Shown in pieces: positions 51,433-59,350 of a DNA stretch of 64,000 nucleotides (the stretch's first letter is position 1; each line of letters starts with the position of its first letter). A program made the translations under genes and the position numbers. Origin of the DNA: a bacterium. Lineage in GTDB: Bacteria; Zhuqueibacterota; Zhuqueibacteria; Zhuqueibacterales; Zhuqueibacteraceae. The stretch is from the NCBI GenBank assembly GCA_023150945.1, contig JAKLJX010000015.1:1-64000 (forward strand), written 5' to 3'. The notes beneath the pieces are model-generated. The model made no database searches. It was given only the letters and a program-made list of their open reading frames with translations, and had not been told where the DNA came from.

Positions 51433-52470
51433 ATGATCTGGTTTGATCTCGACAACTCTCCACATGTGCCCTTGTTTCGGCCGATTTTTGCGGAGTTGAG
51501 CCGGCGGCGGCAGGAGCATTTCATCACGGCGCGCGATTTTGCGCAGACGAAAGATCTGTTAACGCTTTGGCACATTCCGCACACGCTGCTGGGCCGGCAT
51601 GGCGGCAAAGGCAGGCTCGGCAAGCTCGTGAATCTGCTGCAGCGGGGCCGCGAATTGGCGCGTTTGGTGCGCGGCCGGGCAGTCACATTGGCGGTGAGCC
51701 ACGGCTCGCGCACCCAGCTTGTTGCCGCCGCGCGTCTCGGCATTCCGGCCCTTTTGATGCTAGATTATGAATACACTGAAGCGAGAATCTTCAATACGCT
51801 CGCCACGCATTTGCTCATGCCGGCGGCCATTCCCGACCAGCGCCTGGCGCAGGCGGGATTCAAGCTCAGCAAGGTTATTCGCTACGCCGGTTTCAAGGAG
51901 GAAATTTACTTGCGCGATTTCACGCCGGATCCGGCCTTTCGCCCGGCCCTGGGACTCGCGCCGCAGGAAATTCTCGTCACCCTGCGGCCGCCGAGCATGG
52001 TGGGGAACTATCACGACGACAAGAGCGAAGCCCTGTTTCGCGCCTGCCTGGAATTCTTTTCCGCTCAGCAGAATGTGCAGTGTTTGATCGTCAATCGCAC
52101 CGCGGCGGAGCGCCGGCTGTTGACCGCGGCGTTGCGCCGGCGTTCGAACCTGCGCGTGCTCGAACGCGCGGTGGACGGCCTGCAACTGTTGTGGGCCTCG
52201 GATGTGGTGGTGAGCGGCGGCGGCACGATGAATCGTGAGGCCGCGCTGCTGGGCGTGCCGACCTACAGCATCTTCACCGGCCGGCGGCCTTATCTCGACG
52301 AGCATTTGCAGGAGGCGGGCCGCATGACCTTCATCGAGCAGGCCCGGCAAATCGATAACATTCCGCTGCAACGCCGCAACGGCAGCGCTGCCTTCACGCC
52401 GGGCAATCCCGACCTGCCCGCCCAAATCACCGAAGTGATCCTGAGCTTGCGCCGAAGCGGAGTGGCCTGA
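51433..52470 (+). CDS. DUF354-family GT-B-like protein
   Basis: A 345-residue protein of the DUF354 family, starting MIWFDLDNSPHVPLFRPIFAEL and containing LAVSHGSRTQLVAAARLGIPALLMLDYEYTE and VVVSGGGTMNREAALLGVPTYSIF. The last part resembles the donor-binding end of MurG-like GT-B enzymes. The family occurs in EPS, archaellum-glycan and lipid-glycan loci, without an established reaction. The ATG stands one base behind the 33-unit array, so the whole upstream ribosome-binding region is repeat (last bases CATCCAGGC). Confidence 0.88.
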   Translation: MIWFDLDNSPHVPLFRPIFAELSRRRQEHFITARDFAQTKDLLTLWHIPHTLLGRHGGKGRLGKLVNLLQRGRELARLVRGRAVTLAVSHGSRTQLVAAARLGIPALLMLDYEYTEARIFNTLATHLLMPAAIPDQRLAQAGFKLSKVIRYAGFKEEIYLRDFTPDPAFRPALGLAPQEILVTLRPPSMVGNYHDDKSEALFRACLEFFSAQQNVQCLIVNRTAAERRLLTAALRRRSNLRVLERAVDGLQLLWASDVVVSGGGTMNREAALLGVPTYSIFTGRRPYLDEHLQEAGRMTFIEQARQIDNIPLQRRNGSAAFTPGNPDLPAQITEVILSLRRSGVA

Positions 52471-52480
52471 GGCGACTGCC

Positions 52481-53941
52481 ATGGTACGCGCCATCAAAAG
52501 AGCACCGCACAAATATCTGCTCGGCCTGTTGGATTGGGTCAGCATCAACACCGCCTTCATGCTGGCACTGGCGTATGGCGCGGAGCCGCAGTTGTCTTCC
52601 CTGGCCGCCGTGCTGGAGGCGCATCAGCCCGAGATTCTGTTCGGCGCGATCTACGGCGCCATTGTGGTGTTGATCTTCCAGCATTACCAGATGTACCAGA
52701 TCAACGTGTTTCTCTCGCTCGCCGATCACGTCGTGCGCATCGGCAACGGCATCTTTGCGGCGGTGCTGGGCCTCACGCTGTTCTCCTTCATCAAAAACGC
52801 GCAGGTCATCATTGCCAGCCGCTTCGCGCCCTTCAGCTTCATTCTCATCAGTTTTGCGCTGCTGGTGTTCACGCGCATCGTGCTGTTTCGCAGCCTGTTT
52901 CTCTTTCTCGCGAAGCACGACTTGTATCGGCGTGCGGTGCTGATTTTGGGCGGCCGCGCCACCGGCCGCATGATGGCAGCCACCGTGCGCCTGAAGAATC
53001 CTTACGGCCTGCGCGTCGCCGGCTTCCTGGATGACGAGCTGCCGGTGGGCACGCGCGTGTTCGAGCAGCTCCGCGTGCTGGGGCGCATGGACGAGGTGCA
53101 GCGCATGGTGCACCGCCACGGCATCGAGGAGATCCTGGTTTGTCTCGATGACGTCTCGCCGCAGCGTCTGCTCGACGTTTTGGAGTTGTGCGGCCAGACC
53201 GGCGCGGCGGTGAAGATCGCCTCGCCGCTGTATGAAGTCGTGCCGGAGCGCATGTCCACCGAGCGCTACGGCAACATTCCGGTGGTGGGCTTCAGCGCGG
53301 CCCGGCCCTCCTGGCTGCAGAAACTGCTCAAGCGCGCGCTGGATGTGACCCTGGCGGCTGCCGGCTTGATTTTGCTGGCGCCGGTGCTGGCGGTGATCGC
53401 GGTTGCCATCAAGCTCGACTCGCCCGGGCCGGTGTTCTTCCGGCAAATCCGCATGGGCAAACACGGCCGGCCGTTTCACTTCTACAAGTTTCGTTCGATG
53501 GTCGCCGGCAGCGATGACGATGACGCCCGCAAGCGCAGCATGCTGCGCTTCATGCGCGGCGAAGCGCACGCGGCCGGCCGCAACGGCACGACCAAGATCG
53601 TCAACGAGGCGCGCATCACGCGCGTCGGCCGCTTCATCCGCAAAACCAGTTTGGATGAGTTGCCTCAGCTTTTCAACGTGATCAAGGGCGACATGAGCCT
53701 GGTGGGGCCGCGGCCCTGCCTGCCCTATGAATGGGAAAACTATGAAGACTGGCACAAAAAAAGATTGAGTGTGACCCCGGGCTGTACGGGAGTGTGGCAA
53801 GTGAGCGGGCGCAGTCTGGTCGGTTTTGACGACATGGTCATTCTCGACCTCTACTACATTCAAAATGCTTCATTCCTGTTGGATCTGCCGCTCATTCTGA
53901 AAACCATCCCGGTGATGCTTCTCGGAAAAGGCGCAAAATAA
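52481..53941 (+). CDS. WbaP-like initiating polyprenyl glycosylphosphotransferase
   Basis: A 486-residue protein that would start each repeat unit by moving a sugar-1-phosphate to undecaprenyl phosphate. The N-terminal half has four hydrophobic segments and a CoA-binding-like Rossmann domain (RRAVLILGGRATGRMMAATV, then RVAGFLDDE). The C-terminal catalytic domain begins with a membrane segment (LLKRALDVTLAAAGLILLAPVLAV), followed by KLDSPGPVFFRQIRMGKHGRPFHFYKFRSM, then RKTSLDELPQLFNVIKGDMSLVGPRP. A stretch between (DDDDARKRSMLRFMRGEAHAAG) is the usual loop. It starts ten bases after the DUF354 gene. Confidence 0.95.
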   Translation: MVRAIKRAPHKYLLGLLDWVSINTAFMLALAYGAEPQLSSLAAVLEAHQPEILFGAIYGAIVVLIFQHYQMYQINVFLSLADHVVRIGNGIFAAVLGLTLFSFIKNAQVIIASRFAPFSFILISFALLVFTRIVLFRSLFLFLAKHDLYRRAVLILGGRATGRMMAATVRLKNPYGLRVAGFLDDELPVGTRVFEQLRVLGRMDEVQRMVHRHGIEEILVCLDDVSPQRLLDVLELCGQTGAAVKIASPLYEVVPERMSTERYGNIPVVGFSAARPSWLQKLLKRALDVTLAAAGLILLAPVLAVIAVAIKLDSPGPVFFRQIRMGKHGRPFHFYKFRSMVAGSDDDDARKRSMLRFMRGEAHAAGRNGTTKIVNEARITRVGRFIRKTSLDELPQLFNVIKGDMSLVGPRPCLPYEWENYEDWHKKRLSVTPGCTGVWQVSGRSLVGFDDMVILDLYYIQNASFLLDLPLILKTIPVMLLGKGAK

Positions 53942-53960
53942 CGTTGTCGAGGACATGCTT

Positions 53961-55052
53961 ATGAAAATCGGCGTCGTTGGCCTGGGCTATTGGGGTCCGA
54001 ACCTGGTACGCAATTTCTTTGCGACCGAGGGGGTGGAGGGCGTAATCTGTTGTGACGTGGAAGAACAGCGTCTCCACAAGGTCAAGAAGATGTTCACCAA
54101 TGCCGAAGTGACGACCTCTTTTGACAGCCTGCTGCAGCGGCCGGAAGTGGCCGCCGTGGCGATCGCCACGCCGGTCTCGACCCATCATCCGCTGGCGCTG
54201 CGGGCATTGCGCGCCGGCAAACACGTGCTGCTGGAAAAGCCGATGACCACCAAAGTCGAGCATGCCCGCGAGCTGATTGCCTTTGCCCGCGAGCAGGGAC
54301 TGATCTTGATGGTCGATCACACCTTCGTCTACACCGGCGCGGTGCGCAAAGTGAAAGACATGATCCACAGCGGTGAAATCGGCGATATTCTCTATTTCGA
54401 TTCCGTGCGCGTCAACCTCGGTTTGTTTCAGCACGACACCAATGTGATTTGGGATCTGGCCCCGCACGACGTGTCGATCATGGATCATCTCATCGACCGC
54501 GAGCCGGTGTCGGTCTCCGCAGTCGGGGTGAGCCATTACAACTGTCTGGAAGACGTGGCGTATCTCACCGTGCACTTTGCCGACAAGCTGATCGCGCATT
54601 TTCATGTGAACTGGCTGTCGCCGGTGAAGGTGCGGCGCATCCTGCTGGGCGGCAGCAAGCACATGGTGGTCTACGACGACATGGAGCCCAGCGAAAAGGT
54701 GAAGGTTTACAACCGCGGCGTCGAGATCACCGAGAAGGAATCGGTGTACCAGACGCTGGTGCAGTATCGCATGGGCGACATGTACGCCCCCAAGATCGAT
54801 CAGACCGAGGCGCTCAGCCTGCTGGCCGCGGAGTTCGTGGAGTGCATCCGTAGCGGCCGCCGGCCGCTCACCGACGGCACGGCCGGTTACAACGTCGTGC
54901 GCATCCTGGAAGCGGCGGATCAATCGCTGCGCGCCGGCGGACGCGCCGTGCCGCTCGCCACCCATTCGCGCAAGGAGTTTTCGTGGAAAACTATCAAAGA
55001 ATATCAGCAGATGTCAAGCTCGGCCAGAACGTTCGAATCTTCGCTTTCGTAA
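53961..55052 (+). CDS. WlbA-like Gfo/Idh/MocA sugar-nucleotide dehydrogenase
   Basis: A 363-residue NAD-dependent oxidoreductase. The Rossmann start KIGVVGLGYWGPNLVRNFF, the EKP motif LLEKPMTTKVEHA, and the catalytic-region text WDLAPHDVSIMDHL are seen. This fits the WlbA/WbpB group that oxidises C3' of UDP-N-acetyl sugars. The ATG at 53961 has GAGGA seven bases upstream; the ATG at 53955 is too close. The acetyltransferase gene begins 70 nt before this gene ends, in another frame, so the two are probably coupled. A matching WlbC-type aminotransferase was not found beside them; the WecE-like gene at 22.0 kb could be related in function but is far away. Confidence 0.88.
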   Translation: MKIGVVGLGYWGPNLVRNFFATEGVEGVICCDVEEQRLHKVKKMFTNAEVTTSFDSLLQRPEVAAVAIATPVSTHHPLALRALRAGKHVLLEKPMTTKVEHARELIAFAREQGLILMVDHTFVYTGAVRKVKDMIHSGEIGDILYFDSVRVNLGLFQHDTNVIWDLAPHDVSIMDHLIDREPVSVSAVGVSHYNCLEDVAYLTVHFADKLIAHFHVNWLSPVKVRRILLGGSKHMVVYDDMEPSEKVKVYNRGVEITEKESVYQTLVQYRMGDMYAPKIDQTEALSLLAAEFVECIRSGRRPLTDGTAGYNVVRILEAADQSLRAGGRAVPLATHSRKEFSWKTIKEYQQMSSSARTFESSLS

Positions 55053-55456
55053 ATCTCTATGGCTGTGAGATCGGCGATGATGCCAAAATCGGCGCGTTCG
55101 TCGAGATTCAGAAGAATGCCCGGCTCGGCCGCGCGGTCAAAGTTTCCAGTCACACCTTCATTTGCGAGGGCGTGACCATCGAGGACGAGGTGTTCATCGG
55201 CCACAACGTTTCGTTCATCAATGACCGCTATCCCCGCGCCACCAACGGCGACGGCCGCCTGCAAACCGAAAGCGATTGGCAAGTGGTGCCGACGGTGGTG
55301 AAAAAAGGCGCGAGCATCGGCAGCGGCGCGACGATTCTCTGCGGCGTCACCATTGGTGAATACGCACTGGTCGGCGCCGGCAGCGTGGTCACCAAAGATG
55401 TGCCGGCGAATGCGGTGGTTGCGGGCGTACCGGCCCGCGTGATTCGAGTTCGGTAA
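54983..55456 (+). CDS. WlbB-like hexapeptide-repeat N-acyltransferase
   Basis: A 157-residue left-handed beta-helix acyltransferase built of hexapeptide repeats (DVKLGQNVRI, GCEIGDDAKIGAFVEI, VTIEDEVFIGHNVSFI, SIGSGATILCGVTIGEYALVGAGSVVTKDV). Like WlbB/WbpD it would acylate an aminosugar nucleotide formed after the WlbA-type dehydrogenase. The start is GTG at 54983 with CAAGGAG upstream, both lying inside the dehydrogenase gene (70-nt overlap). The C-terminal NAVVAGVPARVIR is standard for the family. Confidence 0.92.
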   Translation: MENYQRISADVKLGQNVRIFAFVNLYGCEIGDDAKIGAFVEIQKNARLGRAVKVSSHTFICEGVTIEDEVFIGHNVSFINDRYPRATNGDGRLQTESDWQVVPTVVKKGASIGSGATILCGVTIGEYALVGAGSVVTKDVPANAVVAGVPARVIRVR

Positions 55457-55530
55457 TGTTCAGCCACAGCTTGGCCGTGGCTTGTGATTGTAAACGTTAC
55501 GATGAGCCTTGGCCTGGCCAAGGCTTTTAT
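55455..55530 (+). terminator. Double hairpin, terminator-like, relative of the MITE-like repeat
   Basis: Two stems lie here: AGCCACAGCTTGGCCGTGGCT (55462-55482), and AGCCTTGGCC/GGCCAAGGCT (55505-55525) followed by TTTTA. The second looks like an intrinsic terminator for the operon ahead of the Wzi-like gene. The first with its flank (AATGTTCA) matches the 60.8-kb MITE-like copy at 22 of 29 positions on the opposite strand, with paired changes that keep the stem, so this may be a diverged third copy. Confidence 0.6.
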
Positions 55531-55545
55531 GTTGAATAGGCCCAC

Positions 55546-57123
55546 ATGGTTCGTCATCACCTCCTCAAAATAATCCTGACAATTTTGCTGGCCAGCCCCG
55601 TGTTCGTCAGAGCGCAAGTCCCCAGGTGGACACAACCAACCTGGCATTGGCAGAACGACTATCTCGATCAACTCAGTTTGCGCTACCCCGAGCTGGCATT
55701 GTCGCAAATGTCTTCACCATTACGCGGTAATCTTAAGTTGGATGGGCCTTTCTCACCGACCAAAGATCAACCGGCAAACAGCTTTTGGCTTAACCAGCTC
55801 TCACCACCAGCGGTTTTTCAGGATTCCTCTCGCTCGTCATTTGTGCTGGCGCAACTTGGCTTTTCCGGACGTTCACAAACGTTGCCGCCGGAGCTCGGCC
55901 ATGAGCGCAACTTCATCGCGGCGCATTCGCAAGTTGGCGTGCGCAGCTTTCTCGGCATCTTTCCCTCAGCCGCTTTTTCGTTCGTTAACGTGATGCGCGT
56001 GGATCGCGGTGTTTCTGATGAACCGGAATACCTCGGCAAGCGCTGGCGCGACATTACCGGGTTGACGGAGCAAGCCTATGCTCGTTTTGACAAGGGCAAA
56101 TATAGTGTGAAGCTGGGGCGGGATTATGTGAAGTGGGGGAGAGGGTTTGACGCTTCGTTAGTGCTCTCCGACTACAGCCGCGCGCTCGATCATTTGCATT
56201 TTCAATTCGATTTGCCGCGGCTGCGTTTCGTGTATCTGGCTGCCCAGCTCGATCCCTGGCACCTGCCGGACTCGCTGGCGCAGAGTCTGCGCACCGAGTT
56301 TGCTTCCCGCTCTCTCGCCGCCGGCCGTCTGGAAGCGGAAATTCTGCCGCAGCGGTTGCGCCTGGCATTCTCGCAAATGGCGTTGTATGGCGGTCCGCAC
56401 CGCCGTTTCGAATGGCTCATGCTCAATCCGCTGTTGCTGTATCACGGCGAGCAGCTCAACGGCGATCTCAACGCCAATACCGCCATCGCCGTTGATGCGC
56501 TGTTCATGCCCAAGGCCGGCGTCGAGATTTACGGCCAATGGCTGATCGATGATTTTCAAATCGAAAACGTCGACAGCACGGATCTGGAGCCGAATGAATG
56601 GGGGATGTTAATCGGCGGGCGAGTTGCTGAACCGTTCGGTCTCAGTGGAACAACCATCGGTTTGGAATACACCCGTGTCGCCAATCGAACTTACAAAACC
56701 AAGCGCGATTGGGAGAAGTTTTTGCATCGCGGGCAGCCGCTCGCGCATTTTCTCGGCAATGATTTTGATCGCTGGCTGGCGCATGCCAGCGCCTATGCCG
56801 GCCGGCAAGTTTGGACGCAATTCGTTTTTGAGTACCGCCGTCGCGGCGAAGGCCGCATTGCCACGGCTTTCGATCAGCCCTGGCTAGCTGTTCCCGCTGG
56901 ACAATCCTACCACGAGAATTTTCCCACCGGAACCGTCGCGCGCAGCTTGCATTTACGCTGGCAGGCGCGCTGGCATCCCACCGCAAATCTCGCTGTTTCC
57001 TTCCTCACCATGTTTTCACATTATAACAACCATCAAAACCAGTCGTCCGTCGAGCAAAATGACAAATACTTTGTCATGAGTTTGTTTTGGGAGAATGCTT
57101 TCAGTCGCGTATTTGAATTTTGA
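55546..57123 (+). CDS. Wzi-like capsule assembly outer-membrane beta-barrel protein
   Basis: A 525-residue protein with a signal peptide (MVRHHLLKIILTILLASPVFVRAQ) and amphipathic strands throughout (GKYSVKLGRDYVKWGRGFDAS, LRFVYLAAQLDPW, LRLAFSQMALYGGPHRRFEWLMLNPLLLYH). It ends in Phe (VFEF), the usual last residue of an outer-membrane barrel. The AGVEIYGQWLIDDFQI and EWGMLIGGRVAEPFGL strands resemble the Wzi/Caps_assemb_Wzi family, which binds the polymer on the cell surface. Its presence is the main evidence for an outer membrane. It begins after the double hairpin; the convergent gene overlaps it by 23 nt. Confidence 0.8.
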   Translation: MVRHHLLKIILTILLASPVFVRAQVPRWTQPTWHWQNDYLDQLSLRYPELALSQMSSPLRGNLKLDGPFSPTKDQPANSFWLNQLSPPAVFQDSSRSSFVLAQLGFSGRSQTLPPELGHERNFIAAHSQVGVRSFLGIFPSAAFSFVNVMRVDRGVSDEPEYLGKRWRDITGLTEQAYARFDKGKYSVKLGRDYVKWGRGFDASLVLSDYSRALDHLHFQFDLPRLRFVYLAAQLDPWHLPDSLAQSLRTEFASRSLAAGRLEAEILPQRLRLAFSQMALYGGPHRRFEWLMLNPLLLYHGEQLNGDLNANTAIAVDALFMPKAGVEIYGQWLIDDFQIENVDSTDLEPNEWGMLIGGRVAEPFGLSGTTIGLEYTRVANRTYKTKRDWEKFLHRGQPLAHFLGNDFDRWLAHASAYAGRQVWTQFVFEYRRRGEGRIATAFDQPWLAVPAGQSYHENFPTGTVARSLHLRWQARWHPTANLAVSFLTMFSHYNNHQNQSSVEQNDKYFVMSLFWENAFSRVFEF

Positions 57124-57625
57124 TTGAATCGGGCAGGCGTTCTTCAAGCTGCGGATAGGCTTCCACCAATCGGAGAATATCGGCCAGGTCTTTTTGGCGT
57201 TTGCTCTTTCGTCTTTCGCTATCCGCATATGCCCAAATCTTGCCTAGCAAGATATCCTCCAAAGCTGCAACCTTCATCAGATATCCCATGACATTTTTTA
57301 GGGACGCGTTTTTGATGAATGCCTGATAACGCGCATCGGTTTGAAGTTGAATGCGCAGCTCGGATTGGGCGCTTTTCAAGTTCAGGCTGGGCGGAAATTT
57401 TTTGATCGTAAAGTGCTTGCCGGCGGCCTTGACGAGACGATCAATGGCCTCAACGGTAACGGCCAGGTCCAAATCCAGGCTCACCACCGGCTCGACATAA
57501 GCGTTCACCGCCAAGCCGCCAATGACGCAATAATCAATCTTCAAGTCATTCAAGAGATCGAGAAATTGCTGCACGACGTCGGCCTGCCCGTTGGCAAGCC
57601 TGGTCATGAAGATTTTTGCTGTCAT
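57101..57625 (-). CDS. Nucleotidyltransferase-fold protein (AbiEii/MNT-like)
   Basis: A 174-residue protein with the core VIGGLAVNAYVEPVVSLDLDLAVTV (about 34-58): a Gly-Gly turn followed by the DxD metal pair in the nucleotidyltransferase fold. Later text (AALEDILLGKIWAYADSERRKSKRQKDLADILRLVE) is the helix found in DUF6036/AbiEii-like proteins. Such proteins are often part of toxin-antitoxin or phage-defence pairs; no partner is adjacent, only the NYN gene upstream. It converges on the Wzi-like gene with a 23-nt overlap. Confidence 0.75.
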   Translation of the reverse strand: MTAKIFMTRLANGQADVVQQFLDLLNDLKIDYCVIGGLAVNAYVEPVVSLDLDLAVTVEAIDRLVKAAGKHFTIKKFPPSLNLKSAQSELRIQLQTDARYQAFIKNASLKNVMGYLMKVAALEDILLGKIWAYADSERRKSKRQKDLADILRLVEAYPQLEERLPDSIKIQIRD

Positions 57626-57650
57626 GATGCTAACCCTTGCCCGGGATATT

Positions 57651-58394
57651 TCACTTCGAGCCGTACCCGGTCACAATATAGGTGCCGCTCTTGGAATGGC
57701 GGTCGAGCTTGAGGATGCCGTTGGCCTGCGCATCTTCCAACAGCTCGGAGAAGGAATCGTAGCCGAATTCTCCTTCATCGAAGAAAGGCCGCTTGCGCTT
57801 GATGGTCTGCTTGATGGTGGAGGCCAGCAGCACTTCTTTGTTCTCGCGCATCAAGGCTTGGATGGCGTCGATCAGCCAATACATCACCTGCGCCTTCTTG
57901 CGCGGCAGGCCTTTGATCTTGGGCGGCTCGCCGACGGGGCGGAGCAAATCTTCATAAAAAATGAACTCGTCGCAGTTGCTGATCAGCAATTCCGAGGAAG
58001 CCTGCTTGCGGCCCACGCCGATCACGGTTTTGCCGTTCTCCTTGAGCTTTGAAACCAGCGGGCTGAAATCCGAGTCGCCGGAGACGATGACGAAGATGGT
58101 GATATGCTCCTTCGAGAAACACATGTCGAGCGCATCGACCACCAGGCGAATGTCCGCCGAGTTTTTGCCGGTCATGCCGCGGTGCGGAATTTCGATGAGA
58201 TCGATGGCCGCGCCATGCAGCGCCAGCTTTTCTTTGGGATATTTCTCCCAATCGCAATATGCCCGTTTGGCGACGATTTTGCCTTTTTCCAGCAAGCGCC
58301 CGAGAATTTTTTGAATGTTGAATCCGATGATCGGCTGCTTGTCGCCCAACACCAGATTCTCGAGATCGATAAAGACGGCGATTTTGTCTTCCAT
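57651..58394 (-). CDS. NYN-domain ribonuclease-like protein with C-terminal OST-HTH-type domain
   Basis: A 247-residue LabA/DUF88-type protein. The NYN (PIN-like) domain spans about 1-150: VFIDLENLV with the first acidic residues, KNSADIRLVVDALDM, and FVIVSGDSDFSPLVSKLKENGKTVIGVG. These are the conserved acidic motifs of the family. The C-terminal part (VMYWLIDAIQALMRENKEVLLASTIKQTIKRKRPFFDEGEFGYDSFSELLEDAQ) matches the OST-HTH/LOTUS domain, an RNA-binding fold. The pair suggests an RNA-processing or RNA-directed defence function. Likely Mg-dependent nuclease; target unknown. Confidence 0.88.
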   Translation of the reverse strand: MEDKIAVFIDLENLVLGDKQPIIGFNIQKILGRLLEKGKIVAKRAYCDWEKYPKEKLALHGAAIDLIEIPHRGMTGKNSADIRLVVDALDMCFSKEHITIFVIVSGDSDFSPLVSKLKENGKTVIGVGRKQASSELLISNCDEFIFYEDLLRPVGEPPKIKGLPRKKAQVMYWLIDAIQALMRENKEVLLASTIKQTIKRKRPFFDEGEFGYDSFSELLEDAQANGILKLDRHSKSGTYIVTGYGSK

Positions 58395-58452
58395 TTATTC
58401 CTTTTTCAAAGTTATGTTCGTGAGAGGCTTCCGTGTTGCCACAATGCAAAGA

Positions 58453-58956
58453 TCAATTTTCGCTTGTTTGATCATCGGTTTCCAATTCCTGCGCGAGCAC
58501 TGTCATGGTGGAGAGAAATTGGGCCAATTCGTGCTGGAATTGGCTAAAAACTGCCTGGAGCCCCTCGAACATCGCGCGCATCCGTTCGCGATCCAATTCA
58601 AGTCCATAGGAGCCGCGAAACACACGGCGAAAGCGTAAATATTGCTCAAGCGTTTGCCGCAAGTCGTCTGTGATGACGGCCGGCCGTACTTGCTGAATAT
58701 CGAGCGCCATATCATCGAGCAGATCTTTGCGCCAGATACGGCTTTGCGGAATATCGCCTTCGAGTTCGGTTGCAATTTTGTAGAAAATTCTCTCAACGCC
58801 AGTCTAGAAATCATGCAGGATGGAGCCGATAATGCGCGGATGGGCTGTGTCGAATGACAATGACGCGTGCTCTGCAACCAACTCACTCAACTTCTCCAGC
58901 TCTTTTTTTAGGGCAGCATTGAGCCGGTGCAACGCTTTGCTCTCGATTGCATTCAT
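58453..58956 (-). pseudogene. HepT-like toxin gene broken by an in-frame TAG
   Basis: From the ATG at 58956 the frame reads MNAIESKALHRLNAAL and on to GSILHDF, then TAG at 58806-58804 (codon 51). It continues without shift as TGVERIFYKIATELEGD, to GSYGLELDRERMRAMFEGLQ, and ends at 58453. Intact relatives read HDFYTGVERIF at this point (family knowledge), so a Tyr codon (TAT or TAC) has become TAG by one base change. The full reading would give 167 codons, the usual size. The gene overlaps the MNT nucleotidyltransferase gene by 74 nt, as in MNT/HepT pairs. Read-through cannot be excluded, but a nonsense mutation inactivating a toxin is the simpler reading. Confidence 0.85.
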
Positions 58957-59302
58957 ATAGGATCTGGCCTTTTTCAAGGATCTCCGCTTGATATTTGTAT
59001 GTTTCGAACGGAATCAGGTCAACGTCGAAGTCCCGGGCAAATCGGGCGATGGCCGCGGATGCCTTGAAGAATTTTTCCGGCGCCAGCCCCTCCACAGCGA
59101 GGTCAATGTCCGAAGTCAGGCGAAAACGGCCTTCCGCCAATGAACCGCACAAGTAAACCCGTGTTGCACCGAATTCGTCCGCAAGCTTCTGAGCGCAGCC
59201 CAGGGCCAGTTCGCGCGCCAGTTCCGCACGTTGCCGCCTGGACACGCGCGCTCCCCGAATACGGCGGCGATAGGCTTCAATGTAGGGACGCATTTCTAAC
59301 AT
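58883..59302 (-). CDS. MNT-type nucleotidyltransferase antitoxin
   Basis: A 139-residue minimal nucleotidyltransferase. The core GSLAEGRFRLTSDIDLAVEG (about 53-72) has the GSxxxG turn and the SDIDL metal pair, and DFDVDLIPFE supplies the third acidic residue. In MNT/HepT pairs this antitoxin AMPylates the HepT ribonuclease. The N-terminal helix MLEMRPYIEAYRRRIRGARVSRRQRAELARELALG is usual. It overlaps the HepT-like gene, which is broken here, so this antitoxin may be an orphan. Confidence 0.85.
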   Translation of the reverse strand: MLEMRPYIEAYRRRIRGARVSRRQRAELARELALGCAQKLADEFGATRVYLCGSLAEGRFRLTSDIDLAVEGLAPEKFFKASAAIARFARDFDVDLIPFETYKYQAEILEKGQILYECNREQSVAPAQCCPKKRAGEVE

Positions 59303-59350
59303 GGCCGAAATATAGCTTGTGCCGCTGCGAGATGCAAGACAGGTTTCGGT

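Noticed and set aside
50704-51446. Low-complexity open frames on both strands through the heptamer arrays
   Set aside because: They are consequences of a 7-bp repeat without stop codons. They encode only repeated GARSKEQ, LLLAPCS or ASSIKHQ-like text and overlap one another.
8655-57123. Exosortase/PEP-CTERM system
   Set aside because: The AsnB genes, the BY-kinase and the sigma-54 promoter are reminiscent, but no exosortase, EpsI-like or PEP-CTERM protein is present in the window.
58804-58806. TAG read as pyrrolysine or other recoding
   Set aside because: The family has Tyr at this position, a single-base change explains it, and no recoding gene is seen. Nonsense mutation is simpler.
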